DNA of 64,000 nucleotides from Planctomycetota bacterium (GTDB taxonomy: Bacteria; Planctomycetota; B15-G4; SIAN01). The stretch covers positions 62,001 through 126,000 of the forward strand of contig JANQQL010000015.1 in assembly GCA_028289345.1 (NCBI GenBank), written 5' to 3'. Below are positions 9,301 to 18,456 of this stretch, one piece after another. Under the pieces are notes generated by a model, which worked only from the letters and a program-made list of their open reading frames with translations, ran no database searches and was not told the DNA's origin. A program made the translations under genes and the position numbers. The stretch's first letter is position 1. The number at the start of each line of letters is the position of its first letter.

Positions 9301-9940
9301 CGTGTTCCCGTGGAATGCGCAGGGACAGTTCCGCCAGGCCGTTGCGGCTTCCGTGGCCACTCACCTCCACAACCAACGAGTCAAAGATCTTCAACGAGCC
9401 TTCGAGCACCCATTGGCTGGCGTTCTGAGCCACGATGCGCAAGCTCTCGACCGCCACCGGATTCGCGAGGGGATCGCGCAGGGTTTCTTCCAATTCGCGC
9501 TGCACCGGCCCTTGCCCCTGCCAGCGCAGAGCGCCGCCCTTGACCTGGATCAGGGGAACCAAGTCGTATTGCGGAGGACGCAGGAAGATCTTTGCCAGAT
9601 CCGTCCCCTCCTCGGTCTCGGTGACCGTGACATTGGGGTTCACCAACTCGATCCGGGTGATCTTGCGGTACAGCGGGGAGAGCCCCACGTCCACGCGTCC
9701 AAATTCGACGCACGGTTCACGGGTCACCGGAGAGAACACGGTCAGGCCGGAGAGTTCTGCCCCGGTGCTGCTCAGCGACAGATCCTCGATGTGGACCTCC
9801 GCTCCGAACACTTCGGCAAGCACCATCTCGGCCGTGGACTCCATCAGCCGGCCGAAGTACGCCCACGCCCACAGCCCCACTGCCAGGACCAGCAGAATCC
9901 AGAAACCGCGCCTGAGAAGGACCCGCGTTCGGGGCACCAA
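6308..9940 (-). CDS. Very large AsmA-like envelope protein
   Basis: A 1210-residue protein anchored by one N-terminal membrane helix (about residues 10-30, WILLVLAVGLWAWAYFG). The rest is predicted periplasmic and dominated by repeated beta strands. The C-terminal part has the AsmA_2-type pattern: LLAGGTVHVRDGQLWSIP, then PVFQRLYELG, then LDLVGPALSLQGQGYL. AsmA/YhdP/TamB-like proteins form long beta-grooves that carry phospholipid between inner and outer membranes. That role is inferred here from family and from the operon full of LPS and outer-membrane assembly genes. It starts 43 bases after alr and precedes manC by about 30 bases. C-terminal residues include a Pro/Arg-rich tail. Confidence 0.8.
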   Translation of the reverse strand: MVPRTRVLLRRGFWILLVLAVGLWAWAYFGRLMESTAEMVLAEVFGAEVHIEDLSLSSTGAELSGLTVFSPVTREPCVEFGRVDVGLSPLYRKITRIELVNPNVTVTETEEGTDLAKIFLRPPQYDLVPLIQVKGGALRWQGQGPVQRELEETLRDPLANPVAVESLRIVAQNASQWVLEGSLKIFDSLVVEVSGHGSRNGLAELSLRIPREHAVPIESALVRESFTSSFLSQLDEYSPHGPLAGSLVLRNSPEGWGIDMVVDLLGVDLRPGVFPCTIRNLSGPVRLAGGSLFVEDVVGTHDDTRIRINGVVQDLFGVSEAEFTVRSDVMELSEEMLAAISQHKLGRQLLNALQPGGKFRIASRVRGGPDGPELWHDLELVSASACFHGFATKPGVPPLGFPLSVVDLTGTVHIEPNRVHATDLRGKVISGGDVSVSGEVAYAGGEVTTHIEIRAKDVAVNEASVTACRTGLGDQVADWFDLLKVKGSGDLILTFDGGTEGKGALTIEGIPNNVTVNPDPFPYPFRVRGGRVIVVPGRLELRGLTGTPLAGPVSASIEVEGDIALTREGAPFDLEFRGENIPLEPSFRNACAELAEGRLEEFWSRCNPRGVVDVDTRWARRSQGGEPTWAVDVRAKEVDMQPAPLPMLVRDLEGTVAYRGARDGSFEVRIASSDPLKGQALGGPIQFVGSIRGGEDVPETGTLTAVGDRILLSHREKADGALDVLAELSPAAAENLRKARPEGRIRLRADLDRVGSDWELRKLRVSPDLAPGVSWTSQSSELARDGMSFELPQFARPVIWNGGRVEADFRAKTASWSRVRGFLGDGVIRFQRGDVIWNDETTDITTRGSLQGMPLETLLHPVLPQASRVLLRRWSASGRSEVDLRQLQLSIPIESPADYAIDVVAELGIADGVFGFLGLSDVEGTLNVRLDAGPGTGIDRRRKVVGELRNTSFRFRRMLFQNLSANVLLHDRGLHLRDLEADFAGGRFVRGANHWHFPFLAGDPYEGAVSLQGAQLHRILGEGNPVTRDWQGALDVELRVRGFEAGLNNLLAGGTVHVRDGQLWSIPVFQRLYELGISRIVGQKGPPKFEEGRVDVEIQRGQLRLWDLDLVGPALSLQGQGYLGPQGLDLHLFPMLHVEFPFVDIPLLGDLANWLVSRVEREALSFRFVGPYQDPRIRWDPVSIMPRSLGGHLDRPRTSPMAPRGLPARF

Positions 9941-9983
9941 GACTCTCCTCGTTGCCTCTCCTCACGAGGCCAAGGGAGCGGAA

Positions 9984-11126
9984 TTACCGGGCCGTCAGTG
10001 CCCGGGCTTTCAGGTACTCCCTAGCGACTCGCTTGCCGATGGAGCAGAGCACCTCGTGTGGAATGGTATCGGCCGACGAGGCGTGCTCTTCCAAGGAGAT
10101 CGCCTGACGTTCTTGCTGGCCGACCAGGGTCACCCGATCGCCCACCTCCACGCCGGGGATCTCCCCCACGTCGAGAGTCGCGTAGTCCATGGAAACCGCG
10201 CCCACCACCCGGGCCCGAGCTCCCCGGACCAGAGCCTCTCCCCCCTGACAGAGCCGGATCGACAGCCCGTCGTTGTAACCCATCGGAATCGTGGCAATTC
10301 GAGTGGGTTCCGCGCATCTGTGGAGACGCCGGTATCCGATCGAAGACCCGGCTCGGACGTCCTTCAGAAACACCACTTGAGTGTGCAGCGAGACCACGGG
10401 CTGGAGCTGTTCTGCCATGGGATGGGCTCCCTCGGGGGCCACCCCCAGGAGAGCCAACCCGCAGCGCACCATGTCAGCATCGGCGGGCAAGGCCGAGAAC
10501 ACCGCTGGACTCGCGGAGGCGTGGAACAAAGGCTCTCCCATCCCTTCACGGCGAATCTGCTCACGGACTTCTTGGAACAGCTCCCATTGGGCCTGATTCT
10601 CTGGATCGGGGGCGCATTGGGTGCCGGCGAAGTGGGTGAGCACCCCCTCCCATTCCAGTTCTTGGTGCTGACTGATCTTGCGCGCCAGCGGCAACACTCG
10701 CTGAGGCAAGACGCCAAGTCGCCCCATGCCCGTGTCGACTTTCAGATGCACCCGGGCTCGCCGTCCTTGACGGCGACATTCGGAGGCCATGGCATCGATG
10801 CGGCTCTCGGAATGAATGCACACCGAGATGTCCTGGCGGATGACTCGTTCGACCTCACCGGGAATGATCGCGCCGAGCACCAAAATCATGCCCGCGACGC
10901 CCGCCTGACGCAGTTCGATGGCTTCCGTGGAATCGCCCACGCCAAACGCGTCGACACCCAAGGAGCGAAGTTCTTGGGCCAGCGGAATGGCGCCGACGCC
11001 ATACGCGTCGGCTTTGAGGACAGCCATCAGTCGGGTGGAGGCTTGAAGTCTCCCTCGGATCACCCGCACGTTGCCGCGCAAGGCATCCAGTCGAACGTCC
11101 GCCCAAGCCCGATGACGATGGGTCAC
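9984..11126 (-). CDS. alr: Alanine racemase
   Basis: A PLP-dependent enzyme converting L-alanine to D-alanine for peptidoglycan. Its 380 residues are normal for the family. The PLP lysine is Lys38 in AVLKADAYGVGA; the usual H after YG is V. VDTGMGRLG (130-138) is a conserved barrel motif. The second catalytic base is Tyr265 in SSIGYRRLHR. The C-terminal beta domain has VGAVSMDYATLDV. The gene overlaps tsaB by four bases (ATGA type), so translation is probably coupled. Its presence implies a D-Ala-containing wall. Confidence 0.95.
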   Translation of the reverse strand: MTHRHRAWADVRLDALRGNVRVIRGRLQASTRLMAVLKADAYGVGAIPLAQELRSLGVDAFGVGDSTEAIELRQAGVAGMILVLGAIIPGEVERVIRQDISVCIHSESRIDAMASECRRQGRRARVHLKVDTGMGRLGVLPQRVLPLARKISQHQELEWEGVLTHFAGTQCAPDPENQAQWELFQEVREQIRREGMGEPLFHASASPAVFSALPADADMVRCGLALLGVAPEGAHPMAEQLQPVVSLHTQVVFLKDVRAGSSIGYRRLHRCAEPTRIATIPMGYNDGLSIRLCQGGEALVRGARARVVGAVSMDYATLDVGEIPGVEVGDRVTLVGQQERQAISLEEHASSADTIPHEVLCSIGKRVAREYLKARALTAR

Positions 11127-11839
11127 GTCCTCGCTTCGAACCTCCTCTCCGCCTCAGAATTCCGCAAGTATAGCGGGAGGACGGTTTGGATCCGATCTTG
11201 TTCACCGCACAGGAAACGCTGTCGCGCCAAGCGCAGCACGGCCGTGGCTTCAGGAACCAAGCCGTCGATGGATGGCGGAATGCCCATGCGTGAGCAGCCA
11301 TCTCCGACGAAGAATGCGTCGTGCGGAATCTCGGTGCGAATTTCTTCGGGAGCACCGACCATGGGACCTTCTTCCATGCGCGGCACGCCTTCCGACCAGC
11401 GGAACACGGCGGCGTACACTTCCCCTTGCCGAGCATCGACGAGGGAGACGATCGGCTTGCGTTGCGCGCCGGCCTGATAGGCCAGGGCGCTCAACGAGTT
11501 GATCCCCAAGAGCGGGCATTCCCAAGTCCACGCCAGGGTGCGCGCCACGGTGACGCCAATGCGCAACCCGGTGTACGAACCGGGACCAACGCCCACTGCC
11601 AGATAGTCCGGACGGGTCAGTCCCGCTTCCTTCAGCAGCTCTTCCACCGAGGGAAGGAGCATCTTTCCGTGGGCGAGACCTTCGGTGAAACGAATCACCC
11701 GCGGGGGATTCACATCGTCCACGACGACGGTACCGACGTTGCCCGAAGTCTCGAGGGCCAGTCCAATAGGGGTGCCTTCCACGGGGGATTCTCCTGTTTC
11801 CGAGATGCCACGGAGAGGAAGCGGCCCGTCGGGCGTCAA
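11123..11839 (-). CDS. tsaB: tRNA threonylcarbamoyladenosine biosynthesis protein TsaB
   Basis: A non-catalytic partner of TsaD in making t6A37 on ANN-decoding tRNAs, with an ASKHA fold. The family core is visible: LALETSG, then HGKMLLPSVEELLKEAG, then the hallmark VGVGPGSYTGLRIGV and LARTLAWTWECPLLGINSLSALA. IVSLVDARQGEVYAAVF follows. About 20 extra N-terminal residues precede the usual start. An internal start nearer GLALETSG is possible, but the chosen ATG overlaps the glmM stop by four bases, the spacing used throughout this operon. Confidence 0.93.
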   Translation of the reverse strand: MTPDGPLPLRGISETGESPVEGTPIGLALETSGNVGTVVVDDVNPPRVIRFTEGLAHGKMLLPSVEELLKEAGLTRPDYLAVGVGPGSYTGLRIGVTVARTLAWTWECPLLGINSLSALAYQAGAQRKPIVSLVDARQGEVYAAVFRWSEGVPRMEEGPMVGAPEEIRTEIPHDAFFVGDGCSRMGIPPSIDGLVPEATAVLRLARQRFLCGEQDRIQTVLPLYLRNSEAERRFEART

Positions 11840-13200
11840 CTCGGAGAGGTCACTCCCAGCTGCGACTCGACGTGGTCCGCCAGGTCCGCTGCCAGGGACT
11901 CGACGCGTCGCGCATCCAGACCCTCGACCATCACCCGCAGCACGGGCTCGGTCCCGGAGTACCGGACCACGACTCGACCACTTCCACCGAGTTCCTTTTC
12001 GGCATCGGCAAGCTTTTCCCTAAAGCCGGAAATCTCTTCGAGCGGCGGGCGCTGGGAAACCCGCACGGCTTTGAGGACCTGGGGAACCGGCTGCATCAGC
12101 TCGGCGAACTCGGACAACGCCTTGCGGCGTCGCACCAAGAGTTCGGCCACCCGCAGCGCGGTGTAGAGGCCGTCGCCCAGATAACCCAGCGAGGCTCCGA
12201 AAATCACGTGGCCGGACGGCTCTCCGCCGAGGCAGAAGCCGCCCTCGCGCATGCGAGCGCTGACAAAGCGATCTCCGACAGGGGTTCGTTCCAGGTTGCC
12301 ACCACGATCACGCAGGAACAGCTCCAGACCGAAGTTGCTCATGATGGTGCCGACCACGCAGTTGCCCGGAAGCTCTCCGCGTTCCATCAGGTCGAGGGCC
12401 ACGGCGGCCAGCACTCCGTCCCCGTCGACCAACTGGCCCCGCTCGTCCACCAACACGACCCGGTCCGCGTCCCCGTCCACGGCCAAACCAAAATCGGCCC
12501 CGCTTTCTTGGACGAGTGCAGACACTCCTTCGGGATGCAGGGAGCCGCAGTCGTCGTTGATGTTGTTGCCGTCCGGCTGGTGGCCTCGCACCACGACCTC
12601 TGCCCCCAATTCCTGGAACAGCCGCGGCCCGACTTGGTAGGCCGCCCCATGGGCCATGTCGAGAGCGAGTTTCCTGCCGCTCAGGTCCACGCTGCCGACG
12701 GTTGCCTTGAGCGCTGTCAGGTAACGATCGGCCCCATCACCAATCGGTTCGATCACGGCTTTCGAAGTGGGAATGCCTTCGGCATCGTCCCTCGCCCAGC
12801 GAGCTTCGATCCAGCGGGCGTCTTGATCACCAAGCTTCTCTTCGCCCTTGGTGAAGATCTTGATGCCATTGTCTTGGGCTGGATTGTGAGACGCCGAGAT
12901 GACCGCCGTCAGAGCGGCGCCCAACTGGTTGCCGACCAAGGCGATGCCCGCCGTGGGCAACACACCGACGTCCAAGCAGCGCACTCCGCGCGCCGTCAAG
13001 CCGCGGCAAAGCGCCTCTCCGATCTCTTCTCGACTCCCCCGCGTGTCACCTCCCAACACCACGGGCCCGGGAAACGCACGCTCTTCCATGAAGTCGGCGA
13101 GAGCCGCTCCCAGACTGGTCACATGGGCCGGCAACAGCGGGCCTTCCCCGGCCTTGCCTCGCACCCCATCGGTCCCGAAACGGAATTCCTCTGCACTCAT
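11836..13200 (-). CDS. glmM: Phosphoglucosamine mutase
   Basis: Interconverts glucosamine-6-phosphate and glucosamine-1-phosphate on the way to UDP-GlcNAc, feeding both peptidoglycan and LPS. The N-terminus FRFGTDGVRGKAG is typical. The phosphoserine loop is ISASHNPAQDNGIK (Ser104). Metal-binding DGDADR and sugar-binding GGEPSGHVIF follow, then C-terminal phosphate-binding RYSGTEPVLRVMVEG. Although the frame is open further upstream, the ATG at 13200 (MSAEEFRFGTDG) is right. It matches the family start and overlaps the CdaR stop by ATGA. Length is 454 aa. The cdaA-cdaR-glmM order is widely conserved, and GlmM can inhibit CdaA in Firmicutes. Confidence 0.96.
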   Translation of the reverse strand: MSAEEFRFGTDGVRGKAGEGPLLPAHVTSLGAALADFMEERAFPGPVVLGGDTRGSREEIGEALCRGLTARGVRCLDVGVLPTAGIALVGNQLGAALTAVISASHNPAQDNGIKIFTKGEEKLGDQDARWIEARWARDDAEGIPTSKAVIEPIGDGADRYLTALKATVGSVDLSGRKLALDMAHGAAYQVGPRLFQELGAEVVVRGHQPDGNNINDDCGSLHPEGVSALVQESGADFGLAVDGDADRVVLVDERGQLVDGDGVLAAVALDLMERGELPGNCVVGTIMSNFGLELFLRDRGGNLERTPVGDRFVSARMREGGFCLGGEPSGHVIFGASLGYLGDGLYTALRVAELLVRRRKALSEFAELMQPVPQVLKAVRVSQRPPLEEISGFREKLADAEKELGGSGRVVVRYSGTEPVLRVMVEGLDARRVESLAADLADHVESQLGVTSPS

Positions 13201-14363
13201 GGATCGTCCCCACGCCATGCCACCTCGATGACGTCCGAGTTGTTCTCGACGTCCAAGAAGCGAACGTCCAAGTTGGGAGGGAATCCCGGAAACTTGTGAA
13301 TCTGAATCTTCACGTCGATGGGTTCCTCGGTGTTGAGCTCCTGGACTCGCACGAAGAGAGCCACGTACTGGTTCGCTTCGCGGATCGCCGCTCCGTCCGG
13401 GTTCTTGCGAAACCCCTCGGGCGCAACGATCTGCAAGTCTCGGCTGATGTCGTCCTTGTTGGTGAAGTGAGGCCGTTGTCCAAGTTCCCACTTCTGCTTC
13501 AGTACCTGGGTCAGGAACTCCGGGTCCGGGTCGACGATCTGCACCGTCTTTTCGAAGATCGCATCGTCTCCCGTCAAGGGGACCATGTTCTCGACCAAAC
13601 GGATGCGGGCGGAGACCCGGGACGTGTCGGCGAAGCTCAGATTCTCGTCCAAGAGAGGCAAATCCGAAACCTCGACCCGATCGGATTGTCCGGTGACGTC
13701 GACCGCGAAAAGCGGCTCGCCTGTGGTTTCGCCGTCGATGCGCTCCAGGTGGGATCGCGGCCCCCGCAGGGTCACCTGGCGGGGCTGAAAGGCGGTCCAC
13801 TTGGGGTCATCGTCGAATCGCCAACCGGATTCCGGCTCACCGACGATCCGTAGGTGCTCGGGGCCCAGAGTCAGCTTTCGCTCGTCCTCTTCCGCCAGAT
13901 GGAAGGTGACGTCGTCCACGATTTCGACGGCCCCTCCGGTCCCCAGATCCGCGGCGACTCGGTCCAGATCGAGATCTTCGCCGGTCAAACTGACGTCCCC
14001 CGCAAACGACGGACGCCAGAGCAGCTTGCGCGGACTCTGGATTGCCTCGGAAATGGCGTTGCGCGTGCCGGACAAACGCAAGCGGAACTGGCTGGGGTTC
14101 TTGCCCCCCTTCACGGCAATGACCCGGCTCTCCCCTCGCTGCACCACCACCAACACCCAGTTGGAGCCCCCCGGGTTCAAGCGCTCCTCGGTGCCGGCAT
14201 CGGCAAACTGAACGGTCACCGTCTTGATCTGCTCATCGCGCACCTGGCGGTCGATCGAAGAAAACACGATGAGAGCCAACACCGCCGCAATCCCCTTGCG
14301 GCCGATGTCACGCCGGAACATCCGATAGAAGAAGCTTTGCGGTGGTTTCGCGGTGAGCGCCAT
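13197..14363 (-). CDS. cdaR: YbbR-domain regulator of diadenylate cyclase
   Basis: A 388-residue protein with one N-terminal membrane helix (about residues 24-38, KGIAAVLALIVFSSIDRQV) followed by YbbR-like beta repeats in the periplasm. The first is YRMFRRDIGRKGIAA...IKTVTVQF, and further repeats contain PRQVTLRGPRSHLERI-type strands, the usual YbbR pattern. Its position directly between cdaA and glmM makes the CdaR assignment strong even though YbbR sequence is weakly conserved. In Firmicutes CdaR binds and modulates the membrane diadenylate cyclase. It overlaps glmM by four bases and follows cdaA by three. Confidence 0.85.
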   Translation of the reverse strand: MALTAKPPQSFFYRMFRRDIGRKGIAAVLALIVFSSIDRQVRDEQIKTVTVQFADAGTEERLNPGGSNWVLVVVQRGESRVIAVKGGKNPSQFRLRLSGTRNAISEAIQSPRKLLWRPSFAGDVSLTGEDLDLDRVAADLGTGGAVEIVDDVTFHLAEEDERKLTLGPEHLRIVGEPESGWRFDDDPKWTAFQPRQVTLRGPRSHLERIDGETTGEPLFAVDVTGQSDRVEVSDLPLLDENLSFADTSRVSARIRLVENMVPLTGDDAIFEKTVQIVDPDPEFLTQVLKQKWELGQRPHFTNKDDISRDLQIVAPEGFRKNPDGAAIREANQYVALFVRVQELNTEEPIDVKIQIHKFPGFPPNLDVRFLDVENNSDVIEVAWRGDDP

Positions 14364-14366
14364 TGG

Positions 14367-15167
14367 TCACTCCTCCGACGGGGTGGCGAGAATCGAGTCG
14401 ATGGTGCTCGCCAATTTGCGCGAGTTCTCGACCTTCTTCAGCTCCCCGCGAAACGCGATCGACAAGCCGCCGGTTTCTTCCGAGACGACGATCGCGAGGG
14501 CATCGCTCTTTTCGGAGACCCCCACCGCCGCCCGGTGGCGAGTGCCGTGTTCGGGACTGATGCTGGGATTCTCGGAAAGGGGCAACAAGCAGCCTGCTGC
14601 GACGATTCGATCTCCGCGAATGAGAACCGCTCCGTCGTGCAACGGTGTGCCCGGTTGGAAAATGCTCTCGAGCAGCGGCGGATCGACCTCGGCACTGAGT
14701 CGCACAGCGCCCTCCATGAAGTCACGCAAACCAATCGATCGCTCCAAAACGATCAGTGCTCCGATGCGACGCCGACTCAGTCGCTCGGTGGCTTCGGAAA
14801 TGGCCTGGCCGCGAGAGTGAGCAATGCTGGTGAGCCGATCAAAGGCCGGGTTCTCGCCGATGCGGATGAACGCCCGTCGAATCTCTGGTTGGAACAAGAT
14901 CAGCAAGCCCAAGATCAAGATCAGGACGGTCGGAGGAGGGCTCAGCAGGACTTCCAGGTGCGGCATGTTGAAGCCGAACCAATCGCGCAACAGGAGGAAC
15001 GCCAACGCGACCATCAAGCTGATGAACAAGAGCCCGCGCAGGATGCCGAGACCCGAAGACCCACGCAGAAATCGCAACGCGTAGTACAGCCCGAACCAAA
15101 GCACGGCCAACTGAAACAGGTTGGCCGGACTCAGCAAAGCGGAGAAGAGGTCCACGAAATCAGGCAT
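14367..15167 (-). CDS. cdaA: Diadenylate cyclase (c-di-AMP synthase)
   Basis: Makes cyclic di-AMP from two ATP, controlling osmolyte balance and wall homeostasis. Three membrane segments fill residues about 15-92. The DAC domain follows with both catalytic motifs intact: DGA at 178-180 (PGTPLHDGAVLI) and GTRHRAA at 208-214. Length (266 aa) is typical of CdaA. It heads the cdaA-cdaR-glmM block. The 143-bp gap to folP is the longest in this operon and could hold a secondary promoter. Having this system in an LPS-bearing diderm next to LPS genes is less usual than in Firmicutes, but similar folP-cdaA-cdaR-glmM orders are known in delta-type proteobacteria. Confidence 0.96.
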   Translation of the reverse strand: MPDFVDLFSALLSPANLFQLAVLWFGLYYALRFLRGSSGLGILRGLLFISLMVALAFLLLRDWFGFNMPHLEVLLSPPPTVLILILGLLILFQPEIRRAFIRIGENPAFDRLTSIAHSRGQAISEATERLSRRRIGALIVLERSIGLRDFMEGAVRLSAEVDPPLLESIFQPGTPLHDGAVLIRGDRIVAAGCLLPLSENPSISPEHGTRHRAAVGVSEKSDALAIVVSEETGGLSIAFRGELKKVENSRKLASTIDSILATPSEE

Positions 15168-15310
15168 CGATGACTGTCGCTCACTCCCTCACTTGCGGCC
15201 TGACCCTTCGAAACCGCCGAAACTCCCTCGGAAGCCCCGAGGATCCCTCCAGACCTACCCCCTCCCGCAACCATAGCGGGGCTCGGTCGGGGGACGAGGG
15301 ACGATCCTCT

Positions 15311-16168
15311 TCACTCCTCGTCCAGCGCGGCCACGACGCTCAAGGCATCGCGCGTACCCGCCACATCGTGGACCCGAAGGATCTCCACACCCCGGGACGC
15401 GGCCCAAACGTGGACCGCGTGACTGGCCGGGTCTCGCTCCGCCGCCGTCTTTCCGGTCAGCTGGCCCAGAAAGCTCTTCCTCGAGACCCCCAGCAAGATC
15501 GGAAACCCAAGTTGCCGTAAGTCCGCCAGTCCCCGGATCAGGGCCAAGTTGTCTTCCAGCCGCTTGCCGAAACCGATGCCGGGATCGACCACGATCTGCG
15601 GCTCGCGAATGCCTGCAGCCAGCGCGCGTCGCAGCGCCTCTCCCAGCTCTGAGCAGACCTCTGCCACGCAGTCTTGATACTGGGGGGCGTCTTGCATCGT
15701 TCGAGGCGTCCCGCGTCGATGCATCAGGACCACACCCAAGCCCTGCTCCGCAATCAGGGGCAGCAAGCGCGGATCATCCCACCCGGCGCTGGTGTCATTG
15801 ACGATGGTTGCTCCCGCCAGGAAGGCGGCTTGCGCCACTTCCGACTTGGTGGTGTCCACCGAAAGCGGTAGGTCCACCCGACGTGCCAGCGCCTCGATCA
15901 CGGGAACCACGCGATCTTGCTCTTCTGTGACGGAAACAGAGCGCGATCCCGGCCGGGTCGACTCGCCTCCCAGATCAAGGAGATCCGCACCGGCCTCGGC
16001 CAGCGCTTCGCCGTGGGCGATGGCGTCGTGTTTGGACAAGTAGCGGCCGCCATCCGAAAACGAATCCGGAGTGACGTTGACGATCCCCATGATCCGAGGA
16101 CGCGTGACGTGAAGTCGCAGAGACCGTTTGCCGAGGGTCCACTCGCGACCAACGCCTCCGGGTGTCAC
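15311..16168 (-). CDS. folP: Dihydropteroate synthase
   Basis: Condenses p-aminobenzoate with dihydropterin pyrophosphate in folate synthesis; the target of sulfonamides. The first signature is IMGIVNVTPDSFSDGG, and the second is GADLLDLGGESTRPGS. Later come VDTTKSEVAQAA, VNDTS, VVDPGIGFGKRLEDNL, the pterin-site LLGVSRKSFLG, and HDVAGTRDAL at the C-terminus. The length of 285 aa is normal. It overlaps ftsH by four bases, a very common ftsH-folP pairing. Confidence 0.96.
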   Translation of the reverse strand: MTPGGVGREWTLGKRSLRLHVTRPRIMGIVNVTPDSFSDGGRYLSKHDAIAHGEALAEAGADLLDLGGESTRPGSRSVSVTEEQDRVVPVIEALARRVDLPLSVDTTKSEVAQAAFLAGATIVNDTSAGWDDPRLLPLIAEQGLGVVLMHRRGTPRTMQDAPQYQDCVAEVCSELGEALRRALAAGIREPQIVVDPGIGFGKRLEDNLALIRGLADLRQLGFPILLGVSRKSFLGQLTGKTAAERDPASHAVHVWAASRGVEILRVHDVAGTRDALSVVAALDEE

Positions 16169-18456
16169 GAAACCGCAGGCTCCCCGGCTGGAGGCAAATC
16201 CCCTTCCGGTTCCTGGAAACCCCGGGCTCGATTGGGTTCCGGTTCGACTCTCGGGGCGGGCTTGGGCTTCGGCGGCGGAGGCAGGGCATGCTTCCGTTCG
16301 TAACGTCGGTGCGCCTCTTCCGCGGTCACCCCTTCCAGGATGTCCTCGATCTCTTCTCCGTGGACCGTCTCGTACTTCAGCAGTGCTTCTGCGATCGCCT
16401 CCACCTTTTCACGATTCTCTTCGATCATCGTGCGCGCGGTGGTGTAGCACTCGTCTAGGAAGCGCTTCACTTCGGAGTCGATCAGCTGAGCCGTGGTTTC
16501 GCTGAAGTTGCGATGTTTGACGATCTCGTTGCCAAGGAAGATGGAGTCATCGCTTTCGGCGTAGCTGATGGGTCCGAGCTTGTCACTCATCCCCCATTGG
16601 GTGACCATCATGCGAGCGATCTCGGTGGCCTTCTTGATGTCGTCGTAGGCACCGGAAGTGACGTCGCCGCAGAAGATCTCCTCGGCCAAGCGCCCCCCGT
16701 AGGCGAAGCACATGAGTCCGAGCATCTGCTGGCGGCTCTGGTGGTAGTGGTCCTTCTCGGGTAGCACCATGGTCGCCCCGAGGGCCATGCCACGCGGGAT
16801 GATGGTCACCTTGTGGAGCGGCTCGACGCCGGTGTGCATTGCCCCGACCAAAGCGTGGCCGGCCTCGTGATAGGCGGTGATCCGCTTTTCCTTCTCGTCC
16901 ATGACCCGGCCGGACTTCTCGCGACCGAAGCGAACTCGATCGCGGGCCTCTTCCAGGTCCGACACGGACACCGCATCGCGACTGTCGAGAGCCGCCTGCA
17001 ATGCCGCCTCGTTGACCAGATTGGCCAGCTCCGCCCCGGAGAATCCGGGAGTTCCGCGTGCCGTGGTCGCCAGGTTGACGGACGGCTCGAGTCGGATGTC
17101 CTTGGTGTGAACTCCGAGGATTGCCTCGCGTCCCTTGACGTCTGGCAAGTCGATGACGATCTGTCGGTCGAAACGGCCCGGGCGCAACAACGCCGGATCC
17201 AGGACGTCCGGCCGATTGGTCGCGGCAATCAAGATGATGCCTTCATCGGTTTCGAAGCCATCCATCTCGACGAGGATGGCGTTGAGAGTCTGCTCGCGCT
17301 CGTCATGCCCACCGCCCAGACCGGAACCTCGACGGCGGCCGACCGCATCGATCTCGTCCAGGAAGATGAGGCAGGGGCTCTTCTCTCGTGCCTGGCGGAA
17401 CAGATCTCGAACTCGGGAGGCTCCCACGCCGACGAACATCTCGACGAAGTCCGAACCACAGATGGAGAAGAACGGAACGTTGGCCTCTCCCGCAATGGCA
17501 CGGGCCAGCAACGTCTTGCCCGTCCCGGGTTGGCCGACCAGCAGGACACCTCGGGGAATCCGCGCGCCGACCTTGGAGAAGCGCGAGGGATCCTTCAGGA
17601 ACTCGACGATCTCGGACACTTCGCTCTTGGCTTCTTCGACCCCCGCCACGTCGTCGAAGGTGACCCCGGTGCGATCCTTGGAAACCAGCGCAGGACGAGC
17701 CCGTCCGAAGGACAGGACACCGCCCGCTCCGCCCGGGTTCCGCATCTGGCGGAAGATCAAGAACCAGAACACGCCGATGATCAGCAGCCACGGCACGATG
17801 TTCCAGAACAGGTTGACCAGCAGGGTGTTCTCGCGCTCGAACGACAATGCGGGGCCGTTCTTTTCCCCGACCTTCAACGAGCGAGGGATCAGGTAGCGTT
17901 CCACTTCGACGTTGCTGGCCGCCAGTGCCGTCTTCCAGCGGGCCATGTCGACATGGCCGCTGTCCGGCTCCACCCGCACTCGCTGGGCGCGAGTCGGACC
18001 GGCTTCGTAGTAATCGAGGAACACCAGATCTTGATCGCCGACCACGATCCAGGATCGATCCGGAGTGATGTGCTCGGACTCGATGGCGTTGAGCAGTTCG
18101 GACTCGGACTTGACCGAAGGCTGGCGGTTGACGAAGTCGTAGAAGTCCTTGCCAAGGAGCTCGAGCTCCTTCTTGGGCAAGTCGCAGACGAACATCTTGA
18201 TGCCGTCGTCTTCGTCGAAGTACTCGCCGGAAACCCTGCCGTCACCCTGCTGGCGCAGCTTCTGCACACTGCCCGAGTAGAGTTTGGTGAGGAACTCCGC
18301 CGGCGTGATCTCCTTGTCCTGCAGGCCGCCGCCGAACACGTCGACCAGCAACAAGAGTCCAACGAAGATCAGCAAGAACGTGAAGATGGTCGGCAACCCG
18401 CCGCGAGGTTTGCGTCGGCGTTCCTGATCCGTCCCGTCTTGGGAGGGTTCAGCCAT
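16165..18456 (-). CDS. ftsH: ATP-dependent zinc metalloprotease FtsH
   Basis: A membrane AAA+ protease degrading misfolded membrane and regulatory proteins. Membrane helices are at about 23-42 and 214-236, enclosing an unusually long periplasmic domain (about 170 residues). Walker A GQPGTGKT is at 308-315 and Walker B LIFLDEID at 363-370. The second region of homology is [15 protein letters not shown]. The zinc motif HEAGH is at 530-534, with the third ligand region [16 protein letters not shown] downstream. The C-terminal tail is rich in Pro and Glu. At 763 aa it is longer than average, owing to the periplasmic domain and tail. It overlaps lptE by eight bases. In other diderms FtsH sets LPS levels, which fits the context. 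Confidence 0.97.
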   Translation of the reverse strand: MAEPSQDGTDQERRRKPRGGLPTIFTFLLIFVGLLLLVDVFGGGLQDKEITPAEFLTKLYSGSVQKLRQQGDGRVSGEYFDEDDGIKMFVCDLPKKELELLGKDFYDFVNRQPSVKSESELLNAIESEHITPDRSWIVVGDQDLVFLDYYEAGPTRAQRVRVEPDSGHVDMARWKTALAASNVEVERYLIPRSLKVGEKNGPALSFERENTLLVNLFWNIVPWLLIIGVFWFLIFRQMRNPGGAGGVLSFGRARPALVSKDRTGVTFDDVAGVEEAKSEVSEIVEFLKDPSRFSKVGARIPRGVLLVGQPGTGKTLLARAIAGEANVPFFSICGSDFVEMFVGVGASRVRDLFRQAREKSPCLIFLDEIDAVGRRRGSGLGGGHDEREQTLNAILVEMDGFETDEGIILIAATNRPDVLDPALLRPGRFDRQIVIDLPDVKGREAILGVHTKDIRLEPSVNLATTARGTPGFSGAELANLVNEAALQAALDSRDAVSVSDLEEARDRVRFGREKSGRVMDEKEKRITAYHEAGHALVGAMHTGVEPLHKVTIIPRGMALGATMVLPEKDHYHQSRQQMLGLMCFAYGGRLAEEIFCGDVTSGAYDDIKKATEIARMMVTQWGMSDKLGPISYAESDDSIFLGNEIVKHRNFSETTAQLIDSEVKRFLDECYTTARTMIEENREKVEAIAEALLKYETVHGEEIEDILEGVTAEEAHRRYERKHALPPPPKPKPAPRVEPEPNRARGFQEPEGDLPPAGEPAVS

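Noticed and set aside
9990..10008. Inverted repeat CCGGGC...GCCCGG at the end of alr as an internal terminator
   Set aside because: It overlaps the coding end of alr, has a six-pair stem and no T-run, and the next gene starts within 50 bases.
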